64,000 nt of DNA from Alphaproteobacteria bacterium (GTDB lineage Bacteria; Pseudomonadota; Alphaproteobacteria; Caulobacterales; Hyphomonadaceae). A model generated the notes under the pieces. That model worked only from the letters and a program-made list of their open reading frames with translations, ran no database searches and had not been told where the DNA came from. The stretch's first letter is position 1. Each line of letters opens with the position of its first letter. The stretch covers positions 1-64,000 of the forward strand of contig JAHJSB010000042.1 of NCBI GenBank assembly GCA_018830285.1, given 5' to 3'. A program made the translations under genes and the position numbers. Of this stretch, positions 38,634 through 48,467 are shown one piece after another.

Positions 38634-41264
38634 TCAGAAAATACCGTCGAGATTGTCGTCGGCAGACTTTTCAGGCACCTTGCGCGGCTGGCCGTCCTCC
38701 GGGACCGGCTGTTCGCCAGTGCGCGGATCGAAGGTTCCGAACGTGCCCGAACCTGAGCCGGAATTTCCACACGCACCCGAAATCGACAGGCAGTCATCGG
38801 TACCGTTGAAGGCTGCCATGCCGGGCTCGGTACCCGGGCGGAACGCCTCGTCGATGATGACCGATGTACCCGGCCCCGGCAGCTCACCGGTGCGGGCATC
38901 GAGCTTCACCAGCCGCACGCCGGGAGGGATCCGGAACGGGATGGCGGGCGTGAACTCGAGGGCCTTTTCCATGAAGTCAGTGAAGATTGGCGCAGCCACG
39001 GAGCCGCCAGCCTCGCCTTCACCCAGCGAGCGGTTGTCGTCGAACCCGACGCGCACGCCGACCACAATGTCAGGCGAGAAGCCCAAGAACACCGCGTCGC
39101 GATAGTCATCTGTCGTACCAGTCTTGCCAGCCAGCGGCTTGCCAACCCGCAGGGCCCGGCGGCCGGTCCCGCGCTCGACCACGCCTTCCAGCATGTGGGT
39201 GATCTGGTAGGCGATGATCGGGTCGAGCACCTGTGCGCGATTGTCAGGCAGTTCCGGTGGGGCCTGCCCGTTCCATTCCTCGGCCTCGCAACCCGTGCAG
39301 GCGCGTTCGTCGTGACGGAACAGGGTGCGTCCGTGACGGTCCTGCACGCGGTCGAGCAGTGTCGGGGTCACCATCATGCCGCCATTGACGAAAGCGGCGT
39401 AACCGCGCGCCAGATTGATCAGGTAGACATCGCCTGCACCGAGGGACATGGCCGAGTAAGCCGGCAGCTTGTCATAGACGCCCAAGCGCTCGGACAGCTC
39501 GGACACGGATTCCATGCCGATGTCCTGGGCGACACGCGCCGTAACCTGGTTGAGGGATTTCTCCAGCGCGATGCGCAGCGTGACCATGCCGTAGGAACGC
39601 CCTTCGGTATAGTTGGCCGGACGCCAGTAATCGCCAGTCGATATGTCGAACGACACGAACGGCGCGTCCAGCATCCGGGTCGCCGGCGTGTAGCCTTTTT
39701 CGAGCGCCGCCGCATAGACGAAAGGCTTGAAGCTTGAGCCGGGCTGGCGCTTCGACTGCGTGACGCGGTTATAGTTGCTCTTGAAGAAGGAATAGCCGCC
39801 CTGCATGGCCAGTATCCGACCAGTATGCGGGTCGATTGCGATCAGAGATCCATCGACCTCCGGCACCTGGCGCAGCGTGGCGTTGCCGACAGGCAGGAAC
39901 ATGGATTGAGCAACAGGCCTGGCAATCGGATTGCCCTCTTCATCGAGTTCCGGCGTCTCGGGGTCAGGCGCGCCAGTCTCCCTCGCATTCAGGACCTGGC
40001 GCTTCAGCTCGGCCAGGATGACATAACCGACCTGCAGGCCGGGCTTGCCGACCTCCGGATCAAACGTCTTGGCCCATTCTAGCTCTTCGGCCGGCAGCTT
40101 GATCTTTGCGCCATCGGTCAACAGGAGCTCTGCGCCCTTGGAACTGATCGAGGTTACGAGGCCGGCTTCCCATGTGCCGTAGCCGCCGGGCAGGTCGACG
40201 GCGTTCAGCGCCTCAAGCATGCCATCGCCAATCGGCAGCGTTGTCACGGGTCCGCGATAGCCGTGGCGCCGGTCATACGCGACAAGGCCGTTCTGCAGGG
40301 CTTGCTGGGCGGCCAGCTGCATGCGCGTATCGATGGTCGAACGGATCGACAATCCGCCCTGCTCCAGCGTTTCCTCACCATAGGTCTTGATCAGGTCGCG
40401 GCGCAGTTCCTGCACGAAATAGGTGGCGGCCGCATATTCCGGGCCGCGCAGGCGCTTTGTCGTGGTCAGCGGCAGTGCGATCGCCTCATCGGCCTGTTCA
40501 CGCGTAATATACCCGTCCTCGACCATGCGGTTGAGAACGTAGTTGCGGCGGAAGAGAAGCTTTTCCGGGTTAGTGTAGGGGTTCACCGCCGACGGCGCCT
40601 TGGCCAGTGACGCCAGCACAGCGGCTTCCGAAATGTTCAGCTCCGGCAGGGACTTGTTGAAATAGTTGAGCGCAGCGGACCCGACGCCATAGGAGCGTCC
40701 GCCGAGATAGATCTCGTTGAGATAAAGCTCCAGGATCTCGCCCTTCGTGAACTCTTTCTCCATGCGCTGGGCGACAATCGCTTCCTTCGCCTTGCGCTTG
40801 AGATTCTGGTCGCGGGTCAGCAGCATGTTCTTGGCAACCTGCTGCGTGATCGTCGAGCCGCCCTGCAGCCCCCCCGATCCGGTGACCTTGTTCTTGGCCG
40901 AATTCACGGCGCCGCGCGTGATGCCGACATAATCGAGCCCGTCATGCGTGAAGAAATTCTTGTCCTCTGCTGCCACGAAAGCGTCGATGACGTGCTTGGG
41001 GATCGACTCGTAGGGCACGAATACGCGGTGCTCGTCGGCGAACTCGGCAATCAGAGTCCCGTCGCCGGCATGAACCCGCGACGTGATCGGCGGCTCATAC
41101 TGTTTTAACTTCGAAATACTCGGCACATCCCGGCCCAGCGCGGCAAAATAAAGCCAGATCGCAATGAAACCGATTACGGCCAGAACAAAACCGGCAATGA
41201 CGCCCCACTTCGCCACGGGCCAAACCCAGGTCGGAATGCGGGGTTTCTCGTAGGCATCAGCCAT
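38634..41264 (-). CDS. mrcA: Penicillin-binding protein 1A, bifunctional
   Basis: 876 residues. One membrane anchor (about 14-40, WPVAKWGVIAGFVLAVIGF), GT51 glycosyltransferase with EDKNFFTHDGLD and GGSTITQQVAKN, an OB-like insert, then the transpeptidase: SxxK in PGSSFKPFVYAAALEKG, SxN in SLNQVTARVA and KTG in GKTGTTDDYRDA. All catalytic residues are intact. Polymerises and cross-links peptidoglycan. Transcribed towards prfB with 86 bases between; the C-terminal tail is rich in glycine and acidic residues. Confidence 0.95.
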   Translation of the reverse strand: MADAYEKPRIPTWVWPVAKWGVIAGFVLAVIGFIAIWLYFAALGRDVPSISKLKQYEPPITSRVHAGDGTLIAEFADEHRVFVPYESIPKHVIDAFVAAEDKNFFTHDGLDYVGITRGAVNSAKNKVTGSGGLQGGSTITQQVAKNMLLTRDQNLKRKAKEAIVAQRMEKEFTKGEILELYLNEIYLGGRSYGVGSAALNYFNKSLPELNISEAAVLASLAKAPSAVNPYTNPEKLLFRRNYVLNRMVEDGYITREQADEAIALPLTTTKRLRGPEYAAATYFVQELRRDLIKTYGEETLEQGGLSIRSTIDTRMQLAAQQALQNGLVAYDRRHGYRGPVTTLPIGDGMLEALNAVDLPGGYGTWEAGLVTSISSKGAELLLTDGAKIKLPAEELEWAKTFDPEVGKPGLQVGYVILAELKRQVLNARETGAPDPETPELDEEGNPIARPVAQSMFLPVGNATLRQVPEVDGSLIAIDPHTGRILAMQGGYSFFKSNYNRVTQSKRQPGSSFKPFVYAAALEKGYTPATRMLDAPFVSFDISTGDYWRPANYTEGRSYGMVTLRIALEKSLNQVTARVAQDIGMESVSELSERLGVYDKLPAYSAMSLGAGDVYLINLARGYAAFVNGGMMVTPTLLDRVQDRHGRTLFRHDERACTGCEAEEWNGQAPPELPDNRAQVLDPIIAYQITHMLEGVVERGTGRRALRVGKPLAGKTGTTDDYRDAVFLGFSPDIVVGVRVGFDDNRSLGEGEAGGSVAAPIFTDFMEKALEFTPAIPFRIPPGVRLVKLDARTGELPGPGTSVIIDEAFRPGTEPGMAAFNGTDDCLSISGACGNSGSGSGTFGTFDPRTGEQPVPEDGQPRKVPEKSADDNLDGIF

Positions 41265-41371
41265 GTGCTCGTCCTGTTACAAGGGCCAGAGATCCCTGGC
41301 ATCAAGCGCCGGAATCGCATCCGTTTCCGGCGATACTAAGGCGCGTTGGCGGCGCGTTAAAGAGCCCAGTG

Positions 41372-43285
41372 TCAGATGTCCTGCCGATCCACTTCGCCGT
41401 CGGTCAGTGAAACATCAGGCAGAGGTCGCTTCTCGGGCGCCGGCGCGGACAGGCCTGATGCAAGTTTCTCTTCCAACTTGCGACGCTCGACAACCGGCGG
41501 GCGATTGTCGAGGGCATATTGCCAGGCCTCGCGCGCGTCATCCTTGAGGTCGAGATACCAATAGATATCGCCGAGATGGCTTTCGATCTCCCAGTGCCGG
41601 TGCGGCTGCAATTCCTTGCGCGAGGATTCCACCAGTCGGCGCGCAGCTTTCAGGTCGCCCATCTTGAACAAGGCCCAGCCGAACGAGTCGGAAATATAGG
41701 GATCATGCTGCGCCAGCGCCTTGGCGCGGGCGAGGATGCGGTATCCTTCCTCATACTTGTCCGTATTGACGATAAGGAAATAACCCAGAGAATTCAGCGT
41801 GTAGGGATCATTCGGGCGGGCCAGCCGCTCGGTGCGCAGCAGGATGATCGCCTCATTGACCTTGCCCGCCTTGCCCCACGCGTCTGCCAGCGCGAGACGC
41901 CGGTCATGCGTGTCGTCGAGTTCGCGGGCCTGCTCAGCGTTCGCGGCCGCTTTCGCATAATTGCCGAACTGGCCATAGATTTCGGCCGCGAGCCCATGCG
42001 CGGCGGCTCTTTCTGCAGGCCCCTCGGCGGACGCAAGCAGGTCGTCCAGCAAGCCTCCCGCGGCGGCTTCGTCATCAAGCAAGGTGCGCAACTGGAGCGC
42101 GCCGTAAAGCGTTTGCAGGCGGTTTTCATCGTCTGACAGCGCGATCGCCCGGTCGATGGCTGCCCGGGCCGCATCCTCCTGCCCCGCCATCAGCAGGGCC
42201 TGGCCGGCTGCGATTTCCAGCGGCGCCGTCGACTTCGGACCTGCCAGAGCGACATGCGCGGCGGATTCGTAAAGCGCGTTTTCGTAGAAATCATCCACGA
42301 TGGATGTGCGCAGGCCCTCGTCTTCGGGATAGACAAGCAAGGCCACCTGGTCGAGCGCCGAGCGCTGGTCATCAAACCCGTCCGGGCGCCCGCCCAACAT
42401 GATCTTGCGGATGATCCGTTGCTCCTGCATGGCCCGCGACACATCGGCCAGCGACTGCGCAAAAGCGGCCCGCACGGTCAGGGGCTTATTCCTCAGGTTC
42501 TTGCCCGTCTCGAGACTGTCGAGTGCGGCAGCATAGCTGATGGCCTCTTCGGGTTCGGCATCGGCAAGGCGCTGGTAGACGGCCTTCGCTTCATCAATGC
42601 GCCCGAGCCGCTGCAGCAACAGGGCATGGCGCGAAATCACGGTTTTCACGTGTGAGTAAAGCAGCCCCTTGGGGTCAAACTGGTGCTCGGGGGCCTCGAT
42701 CTTCGACGGCGTCAGGGACTCGTAAACTGCCAGCGCCTGTTCCGGTCGGCCAACAGCTTCCAGCATGGCGGCCAGCGACAGGTCGCCCGTCAGTCCGGGC
42801 ATGCCGGACGACGTCCCGCGATGCCGTTCGATGGCGGCATCGGTCTGTCCGTCCATCGCGAGGAACCAGGCATCGAGATAGCCATACAGCCGCGACCGGC
42901 TGGTGGTCTCGTCCGCGTCATCCTGGATATCCAGAATCACCCGCGCGCCGGCCGTGTCGCCAGCCGCCGCGCGGTCGATCGCCAGGAATGCGTTGAAAAG
43001 CGGATTGGACTCCTTGTCTTCCGGAGCCAGCCCTTGCGTCATCAGCAGGAACGCCGCCATGTCGCCCGCCTTCACCGCGTCGATCGGCGCCGGATAGGCC
43101 GAAATGCCGACGGGCTTTCCATTCGCGCCGATCACGGCCGTCGAACGGGCTGCCGCCGACAGACCTGTGTCCGCGTATGCGGAAGCAGCCCCATCAACGA
43201 TCTGGGCGGGTTCGGTTGAGGCGCAGCCTGCAAGCGAAATGGCGATTGAAAGGGCAGAGGCGGCTAAGACAGGCTTGAAGCGCAT
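41372..43285 (-). CDS. TPR-repeat outer-membrane-type lipoprotein
   Basis: 637 residues from MRFKPVLAASALSIAISLAGCAS, with a lipobox LAGC (lipidated C21). The mature part is helical tetratricopeptide repeats, clearest from about 380 to 600 (e.g. YGQFGNYAKAAANAEQARELD and PYISDSFGWALFKMGDLKAARRLVE). Likely scaffold at the periplasm or outer membrane. Located between mrcA and ETF-QO; an in-frame extension to 43348 would precede the signal peptide and is rejected. Partner unknown. Confidence 0.88.
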   Translation of the reverse strand: MRFKPVLAASALSIAISLAGCASTEPAQIVDGAASAYADTGLSAAARSTAVIGANGKPVGISAYPAPIDAVKAGDMAAFLLMTQGLAPEDKESNPLFNAFLAIDRAAAGDTAGARVILDIQDDADETTSRSRLYGYLDAWFLAMDGQTDAAIERHRGTSSGMPGLTGDLSLAAMLEAVGRPEQALAVYESLTPSKIEAPEHQFDPKGLLYSHVKTVISRHALLLQRLGRIDEAKAVYQRLADAEPEEAISYAAALDSLETGKNLRNKPLTVRAAFAQSLADVSRAMQEQRIIRKIMLGGRPDGFDDQRSALDQVALLVYPEDEGLRTSIVDDFYENALYESAAHVALAGPKSTAPLEIAAGQALLMAGQEDAARAAIDRAIALSDDENRLQTLYGALQLRTLLDDEAAAGGLLDDLLASAEGPAERAAAHGLAAEIYGQFGNYAKAAANAEQARELDDTHDRRLALADAWGKAGKVNEAIILLRTERLARPNDPYTLNSLGYFLIVNTDKYEEGYRILARAKALAQHDPYISDSFGWALFKMGDLKAARRLVESSRKELQPHRHWEIESHLGDIYWYLDLKDDAREAWQYALDNRPPVVERRKLEEKLASGLSAPAPEKRPLPDVSLTDGEVDRQDI

Positions 43286-43361
43286 GAGCGTCAGGTTTCT
43301 CCGTTTCGCATGTGCGAAGAATGAAGCAGTCCCGTGAGGCGAGAACAAGGCCCCATATGGT

Positions 43362-43391
43362 AAAAGCGCGGACAGGTTCCCCTGCCCGCGC
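43362..43391 (-). terminator. Rho-independent terminator after ETF-QO gene
   Basis: Minus-strand stem GCGCGGGCAGG (43391-43381), loop GGAA, and CCTGTCCGCGC (43376-43366) with one G-U pair, followed by TTTT (43365-43362). Located 28 bases after the ETF-QO stop. Confidence 0.8.
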
Positions 43392-43418
43392 GCTCGTCAC
43401 ACCTATGTTTTGGCAAAC

Positions 43419-45101
43419 CTACATATTCGGATAGGCCGGGCCACCGCCGCCTTCGGGCACGGTCCAGTTGATGTTCTGGTTCGGGTCCTTGATGTCGCAC
43501 GTCTTGCAGTGGATGCAGTTCTGCGCGTTGATCTGGAACTTCAGCTCGCCACCCTCTTCGATCCATTCATAGACACCCGCCGGGCAGTAACGTGCCGAGG
43601 GGCCGGCATAAACGTCATGCTCGGACGATTTCTGCAGGGCCATATCCAGCACTTTCAGGTGAACCGGCTGGTCCTCGCCATGGAATGTGTTGGTGAAGGA
43701 CACATTGGTCAGCTTGTCGAAGCTGAGCACGCCATCCGGCTTCGGATAGGTGATCGGTGTATAGTCCTTGGCCGGCTTCAGAGACGCCGCATCCGTCTTG
43801 CCGTGCTTCAGCGTGGGCAGGAAACCAAACCCGAGCAGCGAACGCATCCACATGTCGGGCACGCCGATCATGGCGCCGATCATCGTACCGAAGCGCGACA
43901 TCAACGGCTTCATGTTGCGCACCGTCGACAGGTCTTTCTGCACCCAGCTGGCATGCATCGCATCGTCATACTCGGTCATCTCGTCGCCAGACCGGCCAGC
44001 CTTGATCGCTTCGAACGCCGCTTCGGCGCCGAGCATGCCGGTTTTCATGGCATTATGCGTACCCTTGATGCGCGGCAGGTTCACGAACCCGGCGCAGCAG
44101 CCAATCAGCGCGCCACCCGGGAAGCTGAGCTTCGGAATCGACTGCAGGCCGCCCGACGTGATCGCCCGGGCGCCATAGGCGACGCGCTTGCCGCCTTCGA
44201 GATAGCGCTTGATGTCGGGATGGTGCTTGTAACGCTGGAATTCCTCGTACGGCGCGAGGTAGGGATTCTTGTAATTGAGGTGGACGACGTAGCCGACCGA
44301 CACGAAGGGCTCGCCATTGTCGCGGAAATGGTAGAGGAAGCCGCCGCCATTGCCGTCCTTGTCCCGGACCGGCCAGCCGAATGAGTGCTGCACCAGGCCA
44401 TCGACAAAAATCTCTTCTGGCACGGACCAGACTTCCTTCAGGCCGATGCCGAATTTCTGCGGGTCGCAATCGGCCTGCAGGTCGTACTTGTGCATGACCT
44501 GCTTGGTCAGCGAGCCGCGCGCGCCTTCCGCGAACAGGACATATTTGCCAAGCAATTCCATGCCGGGCTCGTAGTCTGGCTTCTTCTTGCCGTCCGCACC
44601 GATGCCCATGACGCCGGCAACGACGCCGCGCACTTCGCCGTTTTCGCCGTAAACGACGTCAGAGGCGGCAAAGCCCGGATAGATTTCCACGCCCAGCGCT
44701 TCCGCCTCGCGGCCGAGCCAGCGGCAGACATTCGCCAGCGACCCGGCATAGCAGCCATGATTGCTCATCAGCGGCGGGAAGGGCAGCCAGCCGAGTTCGG
44801 CCGACCCGCTCTCGCCTAGCAGCTTGTAGCGGTCGATCTTGACTTCGGTCTTCAGCGGGCAATCGCTATTGTTGCGCCAGTCGGGCAGGAGCTCGTCCAG
44901 CGCCTTCGGGTCGAGCACGATGCCCGAAAGGATGTGCGCGCCGATTTCGCCGCCCTTTTCCAGCACGACAACCGACAGGTCTTCGCCAGCTTCATTGGCA
45001 ACCTGTTTGAACCGGATCGCCGCCGACAGGCCGGCCGGGCCACCGCCGACGATGACCACATCATATTCCATCGACTCGCGCTGCGGGGCGTCATCGGCCA
45101 T
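43419..45101 (-). CDS. Electron transfer flavoprotein-ubiquinone oxidoreductase
   Basis: 560 residues. FAD-binding VIVGGGPAGLSAAIRF (about 15-30), the ubiquinone-binding region SFGWPVRDKDGNGGG, and the C-terminal [4Fe-4S] ferredoxin domain with CPAGVYEW and CIHCKTCDIKDPNQN. Carries electrons from ETF (fatty acid and amino acid oxidation) to the quinone pool at the inner membrane. Divergent from the UDG gene. Confidence 0.97.
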   Translation of the reverse strand: MADDAPQRESMEYDVVIVGGGPAGLSAAIRFKQVANEAGEDLSVVVLEKGGEIGAHILSGIVLDPKALDELLPDWRNNSDCPLKTEVKIDRYKLLGESGSAELGWLPFPPLMSNHGCYAGSLANVCRWLGREAEALGVEIYPGFAASDVVYGENGEVRGVVAGVMGIGADGKKKPDYEPGMELLGKYVLFAEGARGSLTKQVMHKYDLQADCDPQKFGIGLKEVWSVPEEIFVDGLVQHSFGWPVRDKDGNGGGFLYHFRDNGEPFVSVGYVVHLNYKNPYLAPYEEFQRYKHHPDIKRYLEGGKRVAYGARAITSGGLQSIPKLSFPGGALIGCCAGFVNLPRIKGTHNAMKTGMLGAEAAFEAIKAGRSGDEMTEYDDAMHASWVQKDLSTVRNMKPLMSRFGTMIGAMIGVPDMWMRSLLGFGFLPTLKHGKTDAASLKPAKDYTPITYPKPDGVLSFDKLTNVSFTNTFHGEDQPVHLKVLDMALQKSSEHDVYAGPSARYCPAGVYEWIEEGGELKFQINAQNCIHCKTCDIKDPNQNINWTVPEGGGGPAYPNM

Positions 45102-45193
45102 TGGTAACTCCTCATTTTGGCGTGTAGGATAACGCCGTACATTTCAAACACTAAGCAATTACAGCCTGTTTCAGGAAGGTCCAGAGCGTCGCA

Positions 45194-45997
45194 ATGCCAA
45201 ACCCCGCGTCAAGTGAGGCCCTTCAGGCCCTGACCGACTGGTGGCAGGACATGGGCGTCGAAGTGGATTCCGCCCGGATCGACGCGCTGATGCGGGAAAT
45301 GAAGGCCGCGTCGCCCGTGCTGAAAGAGATTGGCGACGCTGTAAAAGTCGCACCCAAAACCACGTCGCGGCGTAGCCGTGGGCCCGTCGACTGGGTCGCC
45401 GAGGCCACGAAGGCAGCTGCCGCCTGCGATTCGCTCGACGCGCTGAAAGCCGCCATCGAGGCATTCGACGGCTGCCCGCTGAAAGCCGCAGGCGAGCACA
45501 CCGTTGTGTATGACGGCGTCCCGGGCGCCGACCTGATGGTCATTGGCGAGGGCCCCGGCGCCGAAGAGGATCGGCAAGGCCTGCCGTTTGTCGGCAAGGC
45601 GGGCCAGTTGCTCGACCGGATGCTGGCAGCCATCGGGCGCTCGCGCACCGAGAATACCTTCATCACCAACGTGAACTACTGGCGTCCGCCCGGCAACCGG
45701 AGCCCGGACGCGGAAGAGCTGGACGTCTGCCGCCCCTTCGTCGACCGGATGGTCGAACTGGGAAAACCGAAACTGATCATCGCGGCGGGCGGCGTACCGG
45801 CCAAGGCTCTCCTGGACGGCTCCGACGGCATCATGAAGATACGCGGGACAGAGCACGTCTTCACCACGCCCGGCGGTGCCACTGTGCCGCTGATCCCGAT
45901 CCTGCACCCGGCCTACCTGCTCCGCCGCCCCCAGGACAAGAGCCGCGCCTGGCGCGATCTCCTGCTGGTGGAACAGCGGCTCAGCGAACTCGCCTGA
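45194..45997 (+). CDS. Family 4-like uracil-DNA glycosylase
   Basis: 267 residues. Motif A GEGPGAEEDRQGLPFVGKAGQL (catalytic region) and motif B HPAYLLRRP are those of family 4 UDGs, plus the NVNYWRPPGNRSP loop. The family 4 [4Fe-4S] cluster uses four cysteines; here the first of the CxxC pair is F (AFDGCPL) and the KC of KCRPP is W (NYWRPP), so only two remain. An N-terminal 75-residue helical extension is present, as in many alphaproteobacterial relatives. Removes uracil from DNA. Confidence 0.88.
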   Translation: MPNPASSEALQALTDWWQDMGVEVDSARIDALMREMKAASPVLKEIGDAVKVAPKTTSRRSRGPVDWVAEATKAAAACDSLDALKAAIEAFDGCPLKAAGEHTVVYDGVPGADLMVIGEGPGAEEDRQGLPFVGKAGQLLDRMLAAIGRSRTENTFITNVNYWRPPGNRSPDAEELDVCRPFVDRMVELGKPKLIIAAGGVPAKALLDGSDGIMKIRGTEHVFTTPGGATVPLIPILHPAYLLRRPQDKSRAWRDLLLVEQRLSELA

Positions 45998-46000
45998 CTG

Positions 46001-46477
46001 CTATTCTTCCAGTTCGGATTCGGCCTTCGTGTCGACGAGGCTGCGTTCCTTCTTCTTGCACGTGTCGAACGTGGCGGCGATTTCGCCCGGTGCATCCGCG
46101 CCCAGAACCTTGCGCGCCGTTTCGAAGATTTCGTTCTCTTCTTCGTCGATATGGTGCTCGTAGCGGTCGCGCATCGTCTTGAACCGAGCCAGCCAGCCCG
46201 GCGAGCTGAAGTCCATGCCTTCGATGTCCTGGATCATCTCGTCGAGTTCGTGGTGCTCGGAGACCGAGTGCCGCGCCTTGGGCTGGCCCTTTGATGCCTC
46301 CATGAGCGGCGCATAGAAAGCCTCTTCTTCCGCGGCCGCATGCGCACCAACATCATAGTAGAAACGTCTCCACAGTTTGCGCCGGTCACTGCTGTCGCCG
46401 GACGTTTCGGCAAGGTTGGCCAAAAGCGCACGGTGGGTGTCATGGTCTGACTTCAGGCGGTCATAGATGGTCGTCAT
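46001..46477 (-). CDS. Hemerythrin HHE-domain protein
   Basis: 158 residues from MTTIYDRLKSDHDTH. Four-helix bundle with iron ligands at H11/H14-type, the HAAAEEE segment, SEHHELDEM and YEHHIDEEENEIFETA. Binds oxygen or iron; possible roles in oxygen or nitrosative sensing. The C-terminal tail is charged. Divergent from the glycosyltransferase gene; a long in-frame extension upstream is non-coding. Confidence 0.9.
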   Translation of the reverse strand: MTTIYDRLKSDHDTHRALLANLAETSGDSSDRRKLWRRFYYDVGAHAAAEEEAFYAPLMEASKGQPKARHSVSEHHELDEMIQDIEGMDFSSPGWLARFKTMRDRYEHHIDEEENEIFETARKVLGADAPGEIAATFDTCKKKERSLVDTKAESELEE

Positions 46478-46568
46478 GGGTGGCGTCCTTGTGCAAGTTG
46501 GATTGCAGATGGAACGCGACTGGCCCAAGAGAGTTCCTGAGATCACAAGCGCCTGCCAGGGATTTTCC

Positions 46569-47252
46569 ATGACCGCTCCTCTCTCGATCATTATTCCCAC
46601 ACTGAACGCAGCGGCCGACCTGCCGTTATGCCTCGAAAGCCTGATGCCTGGCCTCGAGTCCGGCCTCATACGCGAAGTGATCGTGTCGGACGGCTTCTCG
46701 GAGGATGAGACCGCCGCCATCGCCGAGGCCTCGGGTGCAACCTTCCTTGCCTCCGCCAAAGGCCGCGGACGCCAGCTGGTCGCCGGGGCCGAGGCCGCGC
46801 GCGGTGACTGGTTCCTGTTCCTGCATGCCGACACGGCCCTCTCGCGGGAATGGGCCGAACGCGTCGGCGACCATATACGCGACCGGCCGGGCAAGGCGGG
46901 CATCTTCCGTCTCAAGTACCGCTCGGACGACAAGGGCGCGCGCTGGCTGGAAACCCGCGCCAATCGCCGGGCCCGCTGGCTCGGCCTGCCCTATGGCGAC
47001 CAGGGCCTGCTGATCTCCCGGAAACTCTATGACCAGGTTGGCGGATACCCGGACGTGCGCCTGATGGAAGATGTCATGATTGTCCGCGCTGTCGGCAAGG
47101 ACAACCTGACCTTCCTTGACGCTGACGCGCGAACCTCTGCCGTGAAATACGAGCGCGACGGCTGGCGCAAGCGGGCGTGGAAAAATGCCTGGATGCTGGC
47201 GCGCTTCCTGCTCGGTGCCAGCCCCGACAAGCTGGCGGAAGACTATACTTAG
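46569..47252 (+). CDS. TIGR04283-type glycosyltransferase family 2
   Basis: 227 residues from MTAPLSIIIPTLNAAADL. GT-A fold with SIIIPTLNAA, EVIVSDGFSEDET, and FLFLHADTALS (D-x-D-like). Closest to the TIGR04283 family associated by name with arsenosugar biosynthesis. Its companion TIGR04282 gene is 600 bases downstream, separated by a lipoprotein gene on the other strand. Radical SAM ArsS is not adjacent, so the actual sugar product is uncertain. Confidence 0.82.
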   Translation: MTAPLSIIIPTLNAAADLPLCLESLMPGLESGLIREVIVSDGFSEDETAAIAEASGATFLASAKGRGRQLVAGAEAARGDWFLFLHADTALSREWAERVGDHIRDRPGKAGIFRLKYRSDDKGARWLETRANRRARWLGLPYGDQGLLISRKLYDQVGGYPDVRLMEDVMIVRAVGKDNLTFLDADARTSAVKYERDGWRKRAWKNAWMLARFLLGASPDKLAEDYT

Positions 47253-47788
47253 TCCTCTTTCCAGAATGCCTCGGACTCGAAATCCGCACTGTGAACTGCG
47301 ATCAGGTATTGCTTGAACGCGTCCAGGTCGGTCACCCGGCAAGCATAATTGTCCGCCCGCTCGATGCCGAACGTCTCCAGCATCCCGTCAGGCGCATCAT
47401 TGCACGACGGCATGGCAAATTCGTAGGTCGGCACGTGGGTTGTGGCGTCCATCCTCATGTGGGCGACGAGGTATTGGTAGCTCACGTCCTGGTCATCATC
47501 ATCGCGCATTTCGGCTTCGGCGAGGTAGACCGGATTGTCTTCGTTCGCGATCAGGACCTGGAAGCGGACGAATAGCGGCTTGTCGTCTTCATCCTGCGGG
47601 GGCGAAATCTCGTACACGCCGTCCTCATCCGCCATCACGATGCGGCAATCGTCGTCAAGACAGAGCACGACGCCATTGTACGGTAATGTGACTTGCTCGT
47701 CGGGCGGGATCAACGGCACCTCGCTGTAGAAACAGGCGGACAGCGTGATCAGTCCGATCAGGGCTGCAAGAATCCGGGGCGGTAACAT
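47249..47788 (-). CDS. Hypothetical lipoprotein
   Basis: 179 residues from MLPPRILAALIGLITLSACFYSEVP, with lipobox LSAC (C19). The mature part is acidic, about one-fifth D/E, with four cysteines (VLCLDDDC, PSCNDAP, NYACRV) that could form disulfides in the periplasm. I recognise no family. It sits between two glycosyltransferase genes on the opposite strand; its stop overlaps the first by 4 bases. Confidence 0.75.
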   Translation of the reverse strand: MLPPRILAALIGLITLSACFYSEVPLIPPDEQVTLPYNGVVLCLDDDCRIVMADEDGVYEISPPQDEDDKPLFVRFQVLIANEDNPVYLAEAEMRDDDDQDVSYQYLVAHMRMDATTHVPTYEFAMPSCNDAPDGMLETFGIERADNYACRVTDLDAFKQYLIAVHSADFESEAFWKED

Positions 47789-47851
47789 GGCATGTCTCCC
47801 TTGATTGATTTGGAGCTTTCCTCTGATTGAGGTCGAAAGTAAGGCCATGGA

Positions 47852-48463
47852 ATGAAAAAAGCGACCGTCCTCATTTACGCCAAACCGCCGCGCATGGGCC
47901 TTGCCAAGACGCGGCTGGCAAAAGGGCTGGGCCTGACCGAGGCACGCCGGGTCGCCCATTTCACCCTGTCCCGAACGATGCGGGCAGCCCTGTCGGGGCC
48001 CTGGACTCCCATCCTTTATACTGCGCCTGACGGCGCCCTTGGCGAAAGCCTTGGCGGCATCTGGCCGGCCCATCTTGTCCGTCGCAGCCAGGGCATAGGC
48101 GGGCTGACCGCACGGCTGGACCGTGGCCTGGCCGAATCGCCTCCCGGCCCGGTCGTGTTCATCGGCGCCGATGCGCCTGATGTGACGCCTGCCCTCCTCC
48201 GCGCAGCCATCCGTGCCTTGCAGCGCCATGATGCCGTTTTTGGCCCGGCACGCGATGGCGGCTTCTGGCTCTTCGGGATCAATAAACGCGTACGCTCCCG
48301 GTCTCCCTTTGAAAACGTCCGGTGGTCCGGCCCGCACGCCATGGAGGACGTCTGGAACAATCTTCCGGCAGACGCCGCGGTTGCACGTCTGCCGACACTT
48401 ATCGATATCGACGCTTCGGAAGACTGGCGCGACTGGAACGAGGAACGCTCGACCAACGGCTGA
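47852..48463 (+). CDS. TIGR04282/DUF2064 glycosyltransferase-like protein
   Basis: 203 residues. Nucleotide-diphospho-sugar transferase-like fold with VLIYAKPPRMGLAKTRLAKGLG (about 6-27), FIGADAPDVTPALLRAA and GPARDGGFWLFGI. The DUF2064/TIGR04282 family often occurs next to TIGR04283 proteins, as here. Substrate unknown. Its end is 4 bases from the convergent sulfatase gene. Confidence 0.82.
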   Translation: MKKATVLIYAKPPRMGLAKTRLAKGLGLTEARRVAHFTLSRTMRAALSGPWTPILYTAPDGALGESLGGIWPAHLVRRSQGIGGLTARLDRGLAESPPGPVVFIGADAPDVTPALLRAAIRALQRHDAVFGPARDGGFWLFGINKRVRSRSPFENVRWSGPHAMEDVWNNLPADAAVARLPTLIDIDASEDWRDWNEERSTNG

Positions 48464-48467
48464 CCGC

